Positions 35,791 to 43,199 of a stretch of DNA of 64,000 bases are shown here, piece by piece. This DNA is from Chryseobacterium indologenes (GTDB lineage: Bacteria > Bacteroidota > Bacteroidia > Flavobacteriales > Weeksellaceae), in assembly GCF_001295265.1 (NCBI RefSeq), contig NZ_LJOD01000004.1, positions 1-64,000 of the forward strand. The letters are read 5' to 3'. Every line of letters begins with the position of its first letter. Position 1 is the first letter of the stretch. Made by a program: the position numbers and the translations under genes. The notes beneath the pieces were generated by a model that saw only the letters and a program-made list of their open reading frames with translations, was not told where the DNA came from and did no database searches.

Positions 35791-37527
35791 TTATAAATGT
35801 GTGTATTTATTGTTAATATAGACTTCTTTAGACTGATAACGGCTTACATCCAGAACCCATCTTCCGTTTTGTTGTACAAATCCCAGTTTCTCATAATGAT
35901 CTTTTACCATTTGATTCTTAGCCGTCGGGATATATTCTCCTTCCACATATTGATAGCCGTTTTTTTCCGCAATATCTACAATGGTGTTCAGGGTAAAATC
36001 TTCCATTCCTCTCTTCAGGACGCGGCAGCTCATCAGCCAGGTATCAATGAACAACGTTTCGGGAGTTTTCTTTTCGAGAACAACTACACAAATCAATCCG
36101 TTATCTCCATATTTGTCTTCTAAAGTGAAGGACAGTGTATAGTGTTTATCAGAGCTAATCATATTCTCTACATCCTGTTCTGTATACCTTACGGTTCTTA
36201 AGTTGAACTGGTTGGATCGCTGGGTAAGCTGTGATACCCTTGGTTTTGAAAAGCTGTTGAATGCCTGAACGTCAGAAATCATATCCATACTTTTCAGGAA
36301 ATCCTCTACATTGGTAAAGCTTTCCAGGTCGTTTGTCCTTTGCGCTTCTACCTGATACTGCCTTGTACGTTCTGCATCATTTTCAGAAAAGCTTGCTGTT
36401 TCAAAAAGATTCAGGCTGTACAGGTATTCCAGATATCCGGCCGGATCTTCCGGCAGTTCCGGAACACAGACCTCGGGAAGATTTTCACGAACAATATTTC
36501 GTTCAAACGGGTTATCATCCAGAAATACCATAGAATCAAATCCTATATTCAATATACTCTGGATCTTTCTGATATTATCAGCTTTATTGTCCCAGTTGGC
36601 TATGAAAACAGCGATATCATCCAATTTAAGAACCATGTCCGGATGTTTTTCAAAGGGTTCTTTTGCTTTGTCTTCATCATTCTTACTGCAGACTGCCAGA
36701 ATCACACCTCTTTTCTGAAGTGCTTTTACCCAATATTGAAATTCTGTGAATGCTTTTCCAATTCCCAGACTTCCGATCAGAATTTTCTCCAGACCGTCAT
36801 CTCCAATAATTCCGCCCCAGGTTGTATTATCCAGATCCAGAATCAGACATTTTTTAAATCTCCCTTCCAGAGAAGAAATAATGCCGGTCAGATGATGGGC
36901 AACAACAGGAAGGGAATCCAGCGAAAGTACCATCTCTGTATTCACATAAATGCTGGGAGAAAACATAAAATCTCTGCCCCACTTATTCTGAATGGAAAGA
37001 AAATCAGCAATGAAGAAATTATCATTTTTTACAGCCAGTTCTGCCGAAAGAAGATAATTCAACTTATTCAGCTGAAAAACAAAGGAAGACTCTACTTTAT
37101 TGGAAAAGTTTCCAAAAACCTGGTTGTCAATCACCGGAAAATTACAGAATATTACCCTGCTTTTTGTTCTGTTTTGGATTGTGCGGTAAAGTTCTTCAAT
37201 ATAAGATATTTTGCTTTCTGCAAAAACAGAATGAGAATCATAGGATTTATAGTACTGTGCTAATAATTTATGAGAAGACTCAAAAATAATGGTGTAATCT
37301 GCGTTAAAATCATAATATTCAGAAGTCGGGTCCAGAATTTGACGGGATATCTGTCCAAAATCTGCCTCGAAAATATCAAAATCAAAGCCTTCATTTACAG
37401 CTGTACCCTTTAGAGCAATATTCAGAAACTGAGTAGCGGTATCGCCCAGCAATGCCACCTTAATCTTCTTAAGCCCTTTTCTTTCTTTGCGGAGTTCTTT
37501 TTTAAGTTCCGAAAATGTTTTGTACAT
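35791..37527 (-). CDS. FkbH-like protein (HAD phosphatase / acyl loader)
   Basis: 578 aa. An N-terminal region (about 1-215) resembling the SGNH-like extension of long FkbH proteins is followed by a HAD-IIIC core: LILDLDNTTWGGIIGDDG (Asp231), AVCSKND (Cys280, Ser281) and FLDDNPFERN (about 336-345). A C-terminal GNAT-like domain starts near 430. Characterised FkbH enzymes take D-1,3-bisphosphoglycerate, dephosphorylate it and transfer the glyceryl group to an ACP via a thioester; Cys280 is a candidate for that. Here the first large gene of an operon with ACP, MaoC, SDR and MBOAT. A motif Thr (NTTWGG) replaces the usual Leu (NTLWGG). Confidence 0.9.
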   Translation of the reverse strand: MYKTFSELKKELRKERKGLKKIKVALLGDTATQFLNIALKGTAVNEGFDFDIFEADFGQISRQILDPTSEYYDFNADYTIIFESSHKLLAQYYKSYDSHSVFAESKISYIEELYRTIQNRTKSRVIFCNFPVIDNQVFGNFSNKVESSFVFQLNKLNYLLSAELAVKNDNFFIADFLSIQNKWGRDFMFSPSIYVNTEMVLSLDSLPVVAHHLTGIISSLEGRFKKCLILDLDNTTWGGIIGDDGLEKILIGSLGIGKAFTEFQYWVKALQKRGVILAVCSKNDEDKAKEPFEKHPDMVLKLDDIAVFIANWDNKADNIRKIQSILNIGFDSMVFLDDNPFERNIVRENLPEVCVPELPEDPAGYLEYLYSLNLFETASFSENDAERTRQYQVEAQRTNDLESFTNVEDFLKSMDMISDVQAFNSFSKPRVSQLTQRSNQFNLRTVRYTEQDVENMISSDKHYTLSFTLEDKYGDNGLICVVVLEKKTPETLFIDTWLMSCRVLKRGMEDFTLNTIVDIAEKNGYQYVEGEYIPTAKNQMVKDHYEKLGFVQQNGRWVLDVSRYQSKEVYINNKYTHL

Positions 37528-37540
37528 AAGTTATATGATA

Positions 37541-37675
37541 TTAATTCTTAATGTACCTTTCTTCGTCCAACTCTACAGGATTGATTTTTTTATTCTTTAA
37601 ACAGATACCCTCCGGTACCAGGATTTTATTGAAAATATGTGAAGTATATAGGTTGGGATTGTTTTTAATTTTCAT
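37541..37675 (-). CDS. 44-aa small ORF leading the fkbH operon
   Basis: It starts at ATG 37675 with MKIKNNPNLYTSHIFNKIL and ends at TAA 37541, 13 bases before fkbH. A complete promoter lies 20 bases upstream of its start, so it is the first frame in the transcript. The product is charged, without signal peptide or membrane segment, with one Cys and Val-Pro-Glu-Gly in the middle. I do not recognise it. It could be a real small protein, a leader peptide or a remnant of a longer gene. Confidence 0.45.
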   Translation of the reverse strand: MKIKNNPNLYTSHIFNKILVPEGICLKNKKINPVELDEERYIKN

Positions 37676-37694
37676 AATTGTGTCTGTTTTGTTA

Positions 37695-37724
37695 CAAAAA
37701 TAAAGATTTTTATCAGATTTTCAA
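37695..37724 (-). promoter_or_regulatory. Promoter of the fkbH-ACP-MaoC-SDR-MBOAT-SGNH operon
   Basis: Minus-strand TTG (37722-37724), 19 bases, then TATTTTTG (37695-37702), a full -7 match. It overlaps the last codons of the upstream acyltransferase gene, so the fkbH operon can be controlled independently. Confidence 0.75.
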
Positions 37725-38732
37725 CCTTTTCAGATAATCTCTCAAAGGTTTTTCAATAAATTGATAAAACAATATTGAGGTCATGATAAGAACGGGAATA
37801 TAAATCAGGAATATAGTATCGCTGTCCAGATAATATGTTCTCAGAACCTCTCTCAGAATATACAGTACCGGAATATGGGTAATATAAACGGCATAACTTG
37901 CTTCACCCAGATATTCCAGCGGTTTTAAAGAAAACAGCTTTGTCAGAAAGCCATTGTTTCCGGATATTAAAATAATAAGAGGGATGAAAAGCAGGGCCAT
38001 TAACCCGTTATGATAAAAAAGCGGTACAAAGATCATCGCAAGAAGTATGGCTGCAAAAATCAGAATGACCGGAATATCATAATTTTTCTGTTTAAAATTC
38101 CTGATAAAGAAAATCCCTGCAAGGTTTCCTACAAGAAATTCGTTAATATGCATCAGGGGGAAATAATACAGAAATTCATGGCTTTCGGTATGGGGTCCTT
38201 TATAGGAAGGGGAAGCTTCATAAAGATGAGAAAACACCTGACTGACAATCCAGATCACTCCGGCAGCCACCCAAATGGTTTTATTCTTTTTTGAATAAAA
38301 GTGGTTATACAGCAGAGGAAAGAGCAGATAAAATAAAAACTCTACAGAAATAGACCATCCCGGGAAATTCAGAATCATTGCTTTACCGGGAATCCAGCTC
38401 TGTAATCCAAAAAGATACAGAAAACTATCAGTTATATTAAATTTCGAATACCGGGTTACCAGATAAAGCACCAATCCAAGCACATATAACGGATAAATCC
38501 TGGCAAATCTGTTTTTGTAATAGTTAACATATTCTATCTTCTCCTTTTTATGATAAGCTATAATCATAATAAATCCGGACAGGATAAAAAAGTAGCTTAC
38601 CCCTACATTGGCTTTCAGAAAGATGTTTGAAATATAATCAATCTTATACAGAAACATATCTTTATTGAAATGGGAAATGACAATCGCCATAGCTGCCAGA
38701 AACCGGGTAAAAGTGATCTGAGTTATCTTCAT
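37713..38732 (-). CDS. Acyltransferase-3 family membrane protein (OafA-like)
   Basis: 339 aa with about ten hydrophobic segments. The N-terminal ITFTRFLAAMAIVISHFNKD carries the conserved Arg and the proposed catalytic His (RFLA...H), and YFFILSGFIMI and PGWSISVEFLFYLLFPLL are standard landmarks of the family. These inner-membrane enzymes O-acetylate (or succinylate) surface sugars using acyl-CoA. It lacks a C-terminal SGNH domain. It follows the methyltransferase gene by 64 bases and probably shares its transcript. Confidence 0.9.
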   Translation of the reverse strand: MKITQITFTRFLAAMAIVISHFNKDMFLYKIDYISNIFLKANVGVSYFFILSGFIMIIAYHKKEKIEYVNYYKNRFARIYPLYVLGLVLYLVTRYSKFNITDSFLYLFGLQSWIPGKAMILNFPGWSISVEFLFYLLFPLLYNHFYSKKNKTIWVAAGVIWIVSQVFSHLYEASPSYKGPHTESHEFLYYFPLMHINEFLVGNLAGIFFIRNFKQKNYDIPVILIFAAILLAMIFVPLFYHNGLMALLFIPLIILISGNNGFLTKLFSLKPLEYLGEASYAVYITHIPVLYILREVLRTYYLDSDTIFLIYIPVLIMTSILFYQFIEKPLRDYLKRLKI

Positions 38733-38796
38733 TCACGAAAACTGTTCAACAGCCTCTCGTATTTTTTAGTTAGATTAACGAATAGCTTCCGGAAAT

Positions 38797-39567
38797 TTAT
38801 TTGATAAAAACACCGATATACTTCCCTTCATATTCTACAACGGTGGTTTCTATATTATTTTTCTCACAAAAATCCTGATAGGCAGAGTTATCACCGATAT
38901 CATCGCTGATGAAAACACCTCCTTTTCTCAAATGCTGATAAAGTTCGCCATAGGCCCACATTCTTCCGTTATAACTTTTATCAGAATCATAATGCAGGAC
39001 ATCAAAAACCTGATTTTCAGAAAATATTTTCGGAAGTGACTCCCTGTCTGCAAAACGAAACAGCTTCCAGTGGCCTTTAAGCTGTTCCGGAACCACATAT
39101 CCTACGTACTGGTCGCCATCCTGCGCCAGATACGGCATATCTGAACTATACAGGGTTCCCTCTCTTTTTACCAGCGAAAAAAGGGAAGCCAGTGATGACC
39201 ATCCGTAAGCTACGCCAGTTTCTACCACATTTTTGGCATTGGTAAATTCACAGGCATAATAGATCAGTTCCAGAGCTCCGGGACCGCCCATTTTCACAGG
39301 ACATGCTTTCTCTTTCTGTTCTGCCACCGATAACGCTTCTCTGTAATCGGTACGGAAAGGATCAATATCAAGTCCGAATAGCCTTAAAACAGCTTCTTTT
39401 TGAGAAACAGCCCTTTCAGCAGCCCAGGAATTGGTTTTTTCCTTCCCCTTGAATGCATTGCTCCTGTTTACTGTATTTTTAATGATTTTCCGGCCAAGCT
39501 CCGGATAAAGGTCAGGTCTTTTAAGATACCCTATAAATGTTTTGAGAACTCTTGTTATTTCGCTCAC
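38797..39567 (-). CDS. Class I SAM-dependent methyltransferase
   Basis: 256 aa; starts at GTG 39567. Motif I is NVVETGVAYGWSSLASLFSL (about residues 112-131), with acidic SSDMPY as motif II and DVLHYDSDKSYNGRMWAYGE followed by LRKGGVFISDDIG. The pattern matches the Methyltransf_24 type used on small molecules and sugars. In ABC-transporter O-antigen systems, a methyltransferase often caps the non-reducing end, which Wzt then recognises; this is a candidate for such a cap, or for a methylated sugar. Confidence 0.82.
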   Translation of the reverse strand: MSEITRVLKTFIGYLKRPDLYPELGRKIIKNTVNRSNAFKGKEKTNSWAAERAVSQKEAVLRLFGLDIDPFRTDYREALSVAEQKEKACPVKMGGPGALELIYYACEFTNAKNVVETGVAYGWSSLASLFSLVKREGTLYSSDMPYLAQDGDQYVGYVVPEQLKGHWKLFRFADRESLPKIFSENQVFDVLHYDSDKSYNGRMWAYGELYQHLRKGGVFISDDIGDNSAYQDFCEKNNIETTVVEYEGKYIGVFIK

Positions 39568-39586
39568 TGTGTTGTCTTTAATACCG

Positions 39587-39594
39587 CAAAAATA
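39587..39594 (-). promoter_or_regulatory. -7 promoter element for the methyltransferase gene
   Basis: Minus-strand TATTTTTG, a full TAnnTTTG match, 19 bases before GTG 39567. It is one of two divergent promoter elements in the 105-base gap. Confidence 0.65.
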
Positions 39595-39626
39595 AATATT
39601 TTTTTTTCATTTATCTAAAAACCGAT

Positions 39627-39634
39627 TATATTTG
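39627..39634 (+). promoter_or_regulatory. -7 promoter element for the hexapeptide acyltransferase operon
   Basis: Plus-strand TATATTTG, a full TAnnTTTG match, 38 bases before ATG 39673. It faces away from the methyltransferase promoter 40 bases to the left. Confidence 0.65.
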
Positions 39635-39672
39635 TGATACTCAAGTGAAATGAAAAAAAATAAAACTCAGCT

Positions 39673-40218
39673 ATGTTCTACAATTTTTTCGAAAAAATAT
39701 ACAGAAAACAGCAGCTTTCTATCTTGAAAAAGCACCCCGGCGTATTTTTTGAAAATATCAAACTAGGTACCGGCGGACGCTTTGTTCTTGACAGGAATTT
39801 AAAAAAAGTAAGCATCGGAAAGTCTGTAGAGTTTAGAAATTACACCTGTATGCTTGTGCTGAAAGATGCCACCTTAGAAATAGGAGACCGTTTTTTTATG
39901 AACAACTTCTGTTCAATCAACTGTCTGGAGCGTATTTCAATTGGTGAAAATACACTATTCGGAGAAAATGTAAAGCTATACGATCATAATCACACTTATG
40001 AAACGTCTCCCGTTTTCAAAGTACATACCTCAGAATTTACAACAGCTCCCATCATCATCGGAAAAAACTGCTGGCTCGGAAGCAATGTTACGGTATTGAA
40101 AGGCGTAACAATTGGTGACAACTGTATTATTGGGGCCGGTTGCACAATCTACAGAGATATTCCTGAAAATACAACCGTAGTAAACGAACAAGAATTAATT
40201 TTTAAGGCAAGAGAATGA
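39673..40218 (+). CDS. Hexapeptide-repeat O-acetyltransferase
   Basis: 181 aa left-handed beta-helix protein. Repeats include VSIGKSVEFRN, LEIGDRFFMN, ISIGENTLFGENVKLYDHNH (active-site His expected here), IIIGKNCWLGSNVTVLKGVT and IGDNCIIGAGCTIY. The N-terminal part is a basic helix. It is of the WbbJ/NodL-like type, using acetyl-CoA. It overlaps the next GT2 gene by four bases, so the two act on the same glycan. Exact target unknown. Confidence 0.85.
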   Translation: MFYNFFEKIYRKQQLSILKKHPGVFFENIKLGTGGRFVLDRNLKKVSIGKSVEFRNYTCMLVLKDATLEIGDRFFMNNFCSINCLERISIGENTLFGENVKLYDHNHTYETSPVFKVHTSEFTTAPIIIGKNCWLGSNVTVLKGVTIGDNCIIGAGCTIYRDIPENTTVVNEQELIFKARE

Positions 40219-41039
40219 AGTTTTCGATATTAATTGCTCACTATAATAATGCTGTTTTTTTCAGAGACTGTTTTGAAAGCATCATTAAACAAACCTACTC
40301 CGACTGGGAAGTCATTATTGTAGATGACTGCTCTGAACAGTCAGAAAAAGAATCCCTGAGAGCATTAATTGCCGGCGACTCCCGCTTTTTTCTGTATGAA
40401 AATGAAGTAAACAAGGGAGTGGGCTATACCAAAAAGAAATGTGCAGAACTTGCAACGGGCAGCATCTGCGGCTTTGTAGATCCTGATGACGCATTAACGC
40501 CCGATGCCCTGGAGGAAAGCATAAAAGCATACACATCTCCCAATATCATTGGCACTTATTCTCAGTTCTATATGTGTGATGAAAACCTTTCAATCACAAA
40601 AACGTTTCCCTATTCTAAAAAGATCCGGAACGGAGAAAAAAAATTCCTGAACACACAGTTTGAAATTGCGCATTTTTTCACGTTCAGAAAAGAGCCCTAT
40701 CTTTCCACTGAAAAAATAGATGAAACCATCAGCTCATCTGTAGATCAGGATTTATATCTGAAACTCTATGAAAAAGGAGATCTGTTTTTCATTACCAAAA
40801 AGCTGTACCTTTACAGAATTCACACCCAGGGAGTTTCCCAGGATAAAGGAAAAAAAGAAAAACTGTATAAAAACTGGCACACTGTACTGTATAACACCCT
40901 TAAAAGAAGGCACATACAAAAAATTTATGATAAAAACATAGAGGATATTGAAAACATTCCGGCCTTCATTTTCGGGAAACAAAATACATTCATTTCAAAA
41001 ATTGTAAGAAAACTAGCATGTCTGAAAATAAAAAAATAA
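40215..41039 (+). CDS. GT2-family glycosyltransferase
   Basis: 274 aa GT-A enzyme. It has MKFSILIAHYNNAVFFRDCF, IIVDDCSEQSEKES and CGFVDPDDALTPD (metal site). It is paralogous to the GT2 at 21632-22486 (shared NKGVGYTKKK and CGFxDPDDAL and a similar LYLYRIHTQGVS end region). It overlaps both neighbours, by 4 bases upstream and 22 bases downstream. The duplication spans the large minus-strand insert between the two copies. Confidence 0.88.
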   Translation: MKFSILIAHYNNAVFFRDCFESIIKQTYSDWEVIIVDDCSEQSEKESLRALIAGDSRFFLYENEVNKGVGYTKKKCAELATGSICGFVDPDDALTPDALEESIKAYTSPNIIGTYSQFYMCDENLSITKTFPYSKKIRNGEKKFLNTQFEIAHFFTFRKEPYLSTEKIDETISSSVDQDLYLKLYEKGDLFFITKKLYLYRIHTQGVSQDKGKKEKLYKNWHTVLYNTLKRRHIQKIYDKNIEDIENIPAFIFGKQNTFISKIVRKLACLKIKK

Positions 41040-42178
41040 AAGTCCTTTTCAGGCACCGTTCCATGGAAATGGGTGGAGTGGAAAAGGTAATTCTCAGCAT
41101 CATCAAAAATCTCAATCCTGAAAAATTCGACATTACGGTATGTCTGAATCTTAATCAGGGCGAGCTCAGGAATGAATTTCCACAACATGTAAGAAAAGTA
41201 TATCTTGCAGACGGAAGAGAAGACTTCTCTACCAACCCTCTGATTCACAAACTACAGCTTATCCGCAGAAGGCTGAAGCTTGCCAAAGCTCAGAAAAACC
41301 ATACAGTAACAGACCGCCTTTTAGGACACAAAAAATTTGATGTAGAAATAGCTCCTACCTATTCTGCTTTTTCATCCGTCATCAATTCCAGTAATAAAGA
41401 CTCAAAAAAGATAGGATGGTTTCACTCGGAAATCAATATCCCGGGCATGAAACCTCTGCTTCCGGGTATTCTTGAAAATTTCCCGCAGTTTGATCATATG
41501 ATCTACTGTTCTCAGAAAATAAAAGATATTATGCATCAGTCATATCCTGATCTATCGTATCCGGCTGAAAGCGTAGTTATTAATGCTATTCCTATAGAGG
41601 AAATTAAAAAGAAGGCCGAAGAGAAAATTGAAGACCTTCCTCAAGGCCCTGTTTTTGTTTCCGTAGGCCGTCTTCACAGCAGAAAAGGTTATCATAAGCT
41701 CATTGATGCCCATAAAAGACTTATTGATGAAGGATTTCACCACAGCATTGTCATCCTTGGCAACGGTGAGGAAATGAAAAATCTTACCGAACAGATTCAG
41801 GCCAATAATGTTCAGAATACTTTTATTTTAAGTGGTAACAGAATGAATCCCTATCCCTACATTAAAAATGCGGATTACTTTATTCTTCCTTCCGAATCCG
41901 AGGCCTGGCCATTGGTGATCGCTGAAGCACTAATTCTTCAGAAGCCCATTATTGCAACCGATACAGGAGATGTGGGAGTCATGATCAAAGACCGTGAAAC
42001 CGGATACCTCATCAACTATGATACGAATGAAATATATGAAGCCATGAAAGTTTTTCTGACCGACCCTGAGCTCATTACCAGAATCAGAACCAACCTCGAA
42101 ACCATAGAGAGCCAGTTTGACAATCAGAAAATTTTTGATGCTGTAGAAAAAATCATCGAAGATCTTGTGATTAAATAA
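41018..42178 (+). CDS. GT4-family glycosyltransferase
   Basis: 386 aa GT-B enzyme. MEMGGVEKVILSIIKNL is the N-terminal glycine-loop signature, VSVGRLHSRKGYHKLIDAH begins the second Rossmann domain, and SEAWPLVIAEALILQKPIIA is the E-x7-E nucleotide-sugar motif. It is paralogous to the protein at 46995-48143, which shares the GG(V/A)EK start and the IAEALIL segment. The start overlaps the upstream gene by 22 bases. Its TAA abuts the stop codon of the convergent SDR gene with no base between. Confidence 0.88.
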   Translation: MSENKKIKVLFRHRSMEMGGVEKVILSIIKNLNPEKFDITVCLNLNQGELRNEFPQHVRKVYLADGREDFSTNPLIHKLQLIRRRLKLAKAQKNHTVTDRLLGHKKFDVEIAPTYSAFSSVINSSNKDSKKIGWFHSEINIPGMKPLLPGILENFPQFDHMIYCSQKIKDIMHQSYPDLSYPAESVVINAIPIEEIKKKAEEKIEDLPQGPVFVSVGRLHSRKGYHKLIDAHKRLIDEGFHHSIVILGNGEEMKNLTEQIQANNVQNTFILSGNRMNPYPYIKNADYFILPSESEAWPLVIAEALILQKPIIATDTGDVGVMIKDRETGYLINYDTNEIYEAMKVFLTDPELITRIRTNLETIESQFDNQKIFDAVEKIIEDLVIK

Positions 42179-42937
42179 TTATTGGGCCGAATAACCGCCA
42201 TCTACTACCAGATTAGTCCCGGTAATCCATTTGGCAGCGTCTGAAAGCAGGAAGATGCATGCATTGGCCACATCTTCAGGTTTGCCTATTCCCAGCGGAT
42301 GTTTTTTCAGAATCTCCTCAGCCGCTTCTTCTCCGATATTTTCGAACATCTTTTCCAAAATTGGAGTATCTACCATGGCAGGGCTGATGCTGTTTACTCT
42401 TATTCCGCTTCTTGAAAGTTCCATTGCCAGGGAACGGGCCCCGGAAACCACGGCTCCTTTGCTGGCAGAATAGGCGGCTTTTCCAATTTCTCCAACCATT
42501 CCCGCAACTGAAGAAATGAATACGAAGGCTGAAGTTTCGGCTTTATATTTTTTAAGGGAAAGAATTTTGGCGATCTCAAAACCGGAGATTACATTGACTG
42601 CAAAAATATCATGATAAAGCTTGGGCGAATGCTTTTTAAGAGGCAGTGTCTTCTCTATTCCTGCACAGTGGATAAACCCTGAAACTTTTCCTAAAACAGC
42701 TATTTTTTCAGCAATTAACTCTTCCAGGTTTTCACCTTCTGCAATATCGGCAATAATAATTTCAGCCTTGGTATCAGGAGAAAGCATAGATATGGTTTTC
42801 TGCAGCTCTGCTTCATTTCTTGCCATAAGTATAAGATCTGCCCCGGCGTTGCTGCATTCTACAGAACAGCTTCTCCCGATTCCGGAAGAAGCCCCTGTAA
42901 TTAGAATTGTTTTATTTTTTAATGAAAACCGATTCAT
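42179..42937 (-). CDS. FabG-like short-chain dehydrogenase/reductase
   Basis: 252 aa. It has TGASSGIG (NADP site), a HCAG-type motif in FIHCAGIEKT, Ser in FISSVAGMVG and catalytic Tyr156/Lys160 in YSASKGAVV. The C-terminal WITGTNLVVDGGYSA is typical of 3-oxoacyl-ACP reductases and related SDRs. It is the last gene of a KAS III - ACP - SDR operon, sharing one base with the ACP stop. That set could give 3-hydroxybutyryl-ACP or another 3-hydroxyacyl group. It abuts a convergent gene with zero spacing. Confidence 0.86.
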   Translation of the reverse strand: MNRFSLKNKTILITGASSGIGRSCSVECSNAGADLILMARNEAELQKTISMLSPDTKAEIIIADIAEGENLEELIAEKIAVLGKVSGFIHCAGIEKTLPLKKHSPKLYHDIFAVNVISGFEIAKILSLKKYKAETSAFVFISSVAGMVGEIGKAAYSASKGAVVSGARSLAMELSRSGIRVNSISPAMVDTPILEKMFENIGEEAAEEILKKHPLGIGKPEDVANACIFLLSDAAKWITGTNLVVDGGYSAQ

Positions 42938-43170
42938 TAATCCTCAAAGTTTTCTTTACCGATGATATTAACCAGATCAGATACTTTTTCAATATCCTTA
43001 AACTGCTTTGTATCGATTTTTTTATTAAAATTCTCATCTACAAATGCAATAACAGAAAGGAGGCTGATAGAATCATAGCTTTCCAACTCTTTCAGATTGG
43101 TATCAAGCGTAAGGGTTTCATCTTCTTCTAATTCTTCCTGTAATTTTTCTAAAAAAACGGATGTCTTCAT
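42937..43170 (-). CDS. Acyl carrier protein C
   Basis: 77 aa, acidic. The carrier motif is LESYDSISLLSV, with Ser34 in an Asp-Ser-Ile context (DSI instead of DSL), and the following helix IAFVDENFNKKI. It lies between KAS III (29-base gap) and the SDR (1-base overlap). Sequence is clearly different from ACPs A and B, suggesting a dedicated partner for this cassette. Confidence 0.83.
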   Translation of the reverse strand: MKTSVFLEKLQEELEEDETLTLDTNLKELESYDSISLLSVIAFVDENFNKKIDTKQFKDIEKVSDLVNIIGKENFED

Positions 43171-43199
43171 ATATTTTTTATTTATGGCTTATGTTATAA

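Noticed and set aside
36340..37263. 307-codon open frame on the plus strand, antisense to fkbH
   Set aside because: The reverse frame has strong FkbH motifs. The plus-strand translation is Phe/Ile/Cys-rich and resembles no family; it is a by-product of AT-rich coding bias.
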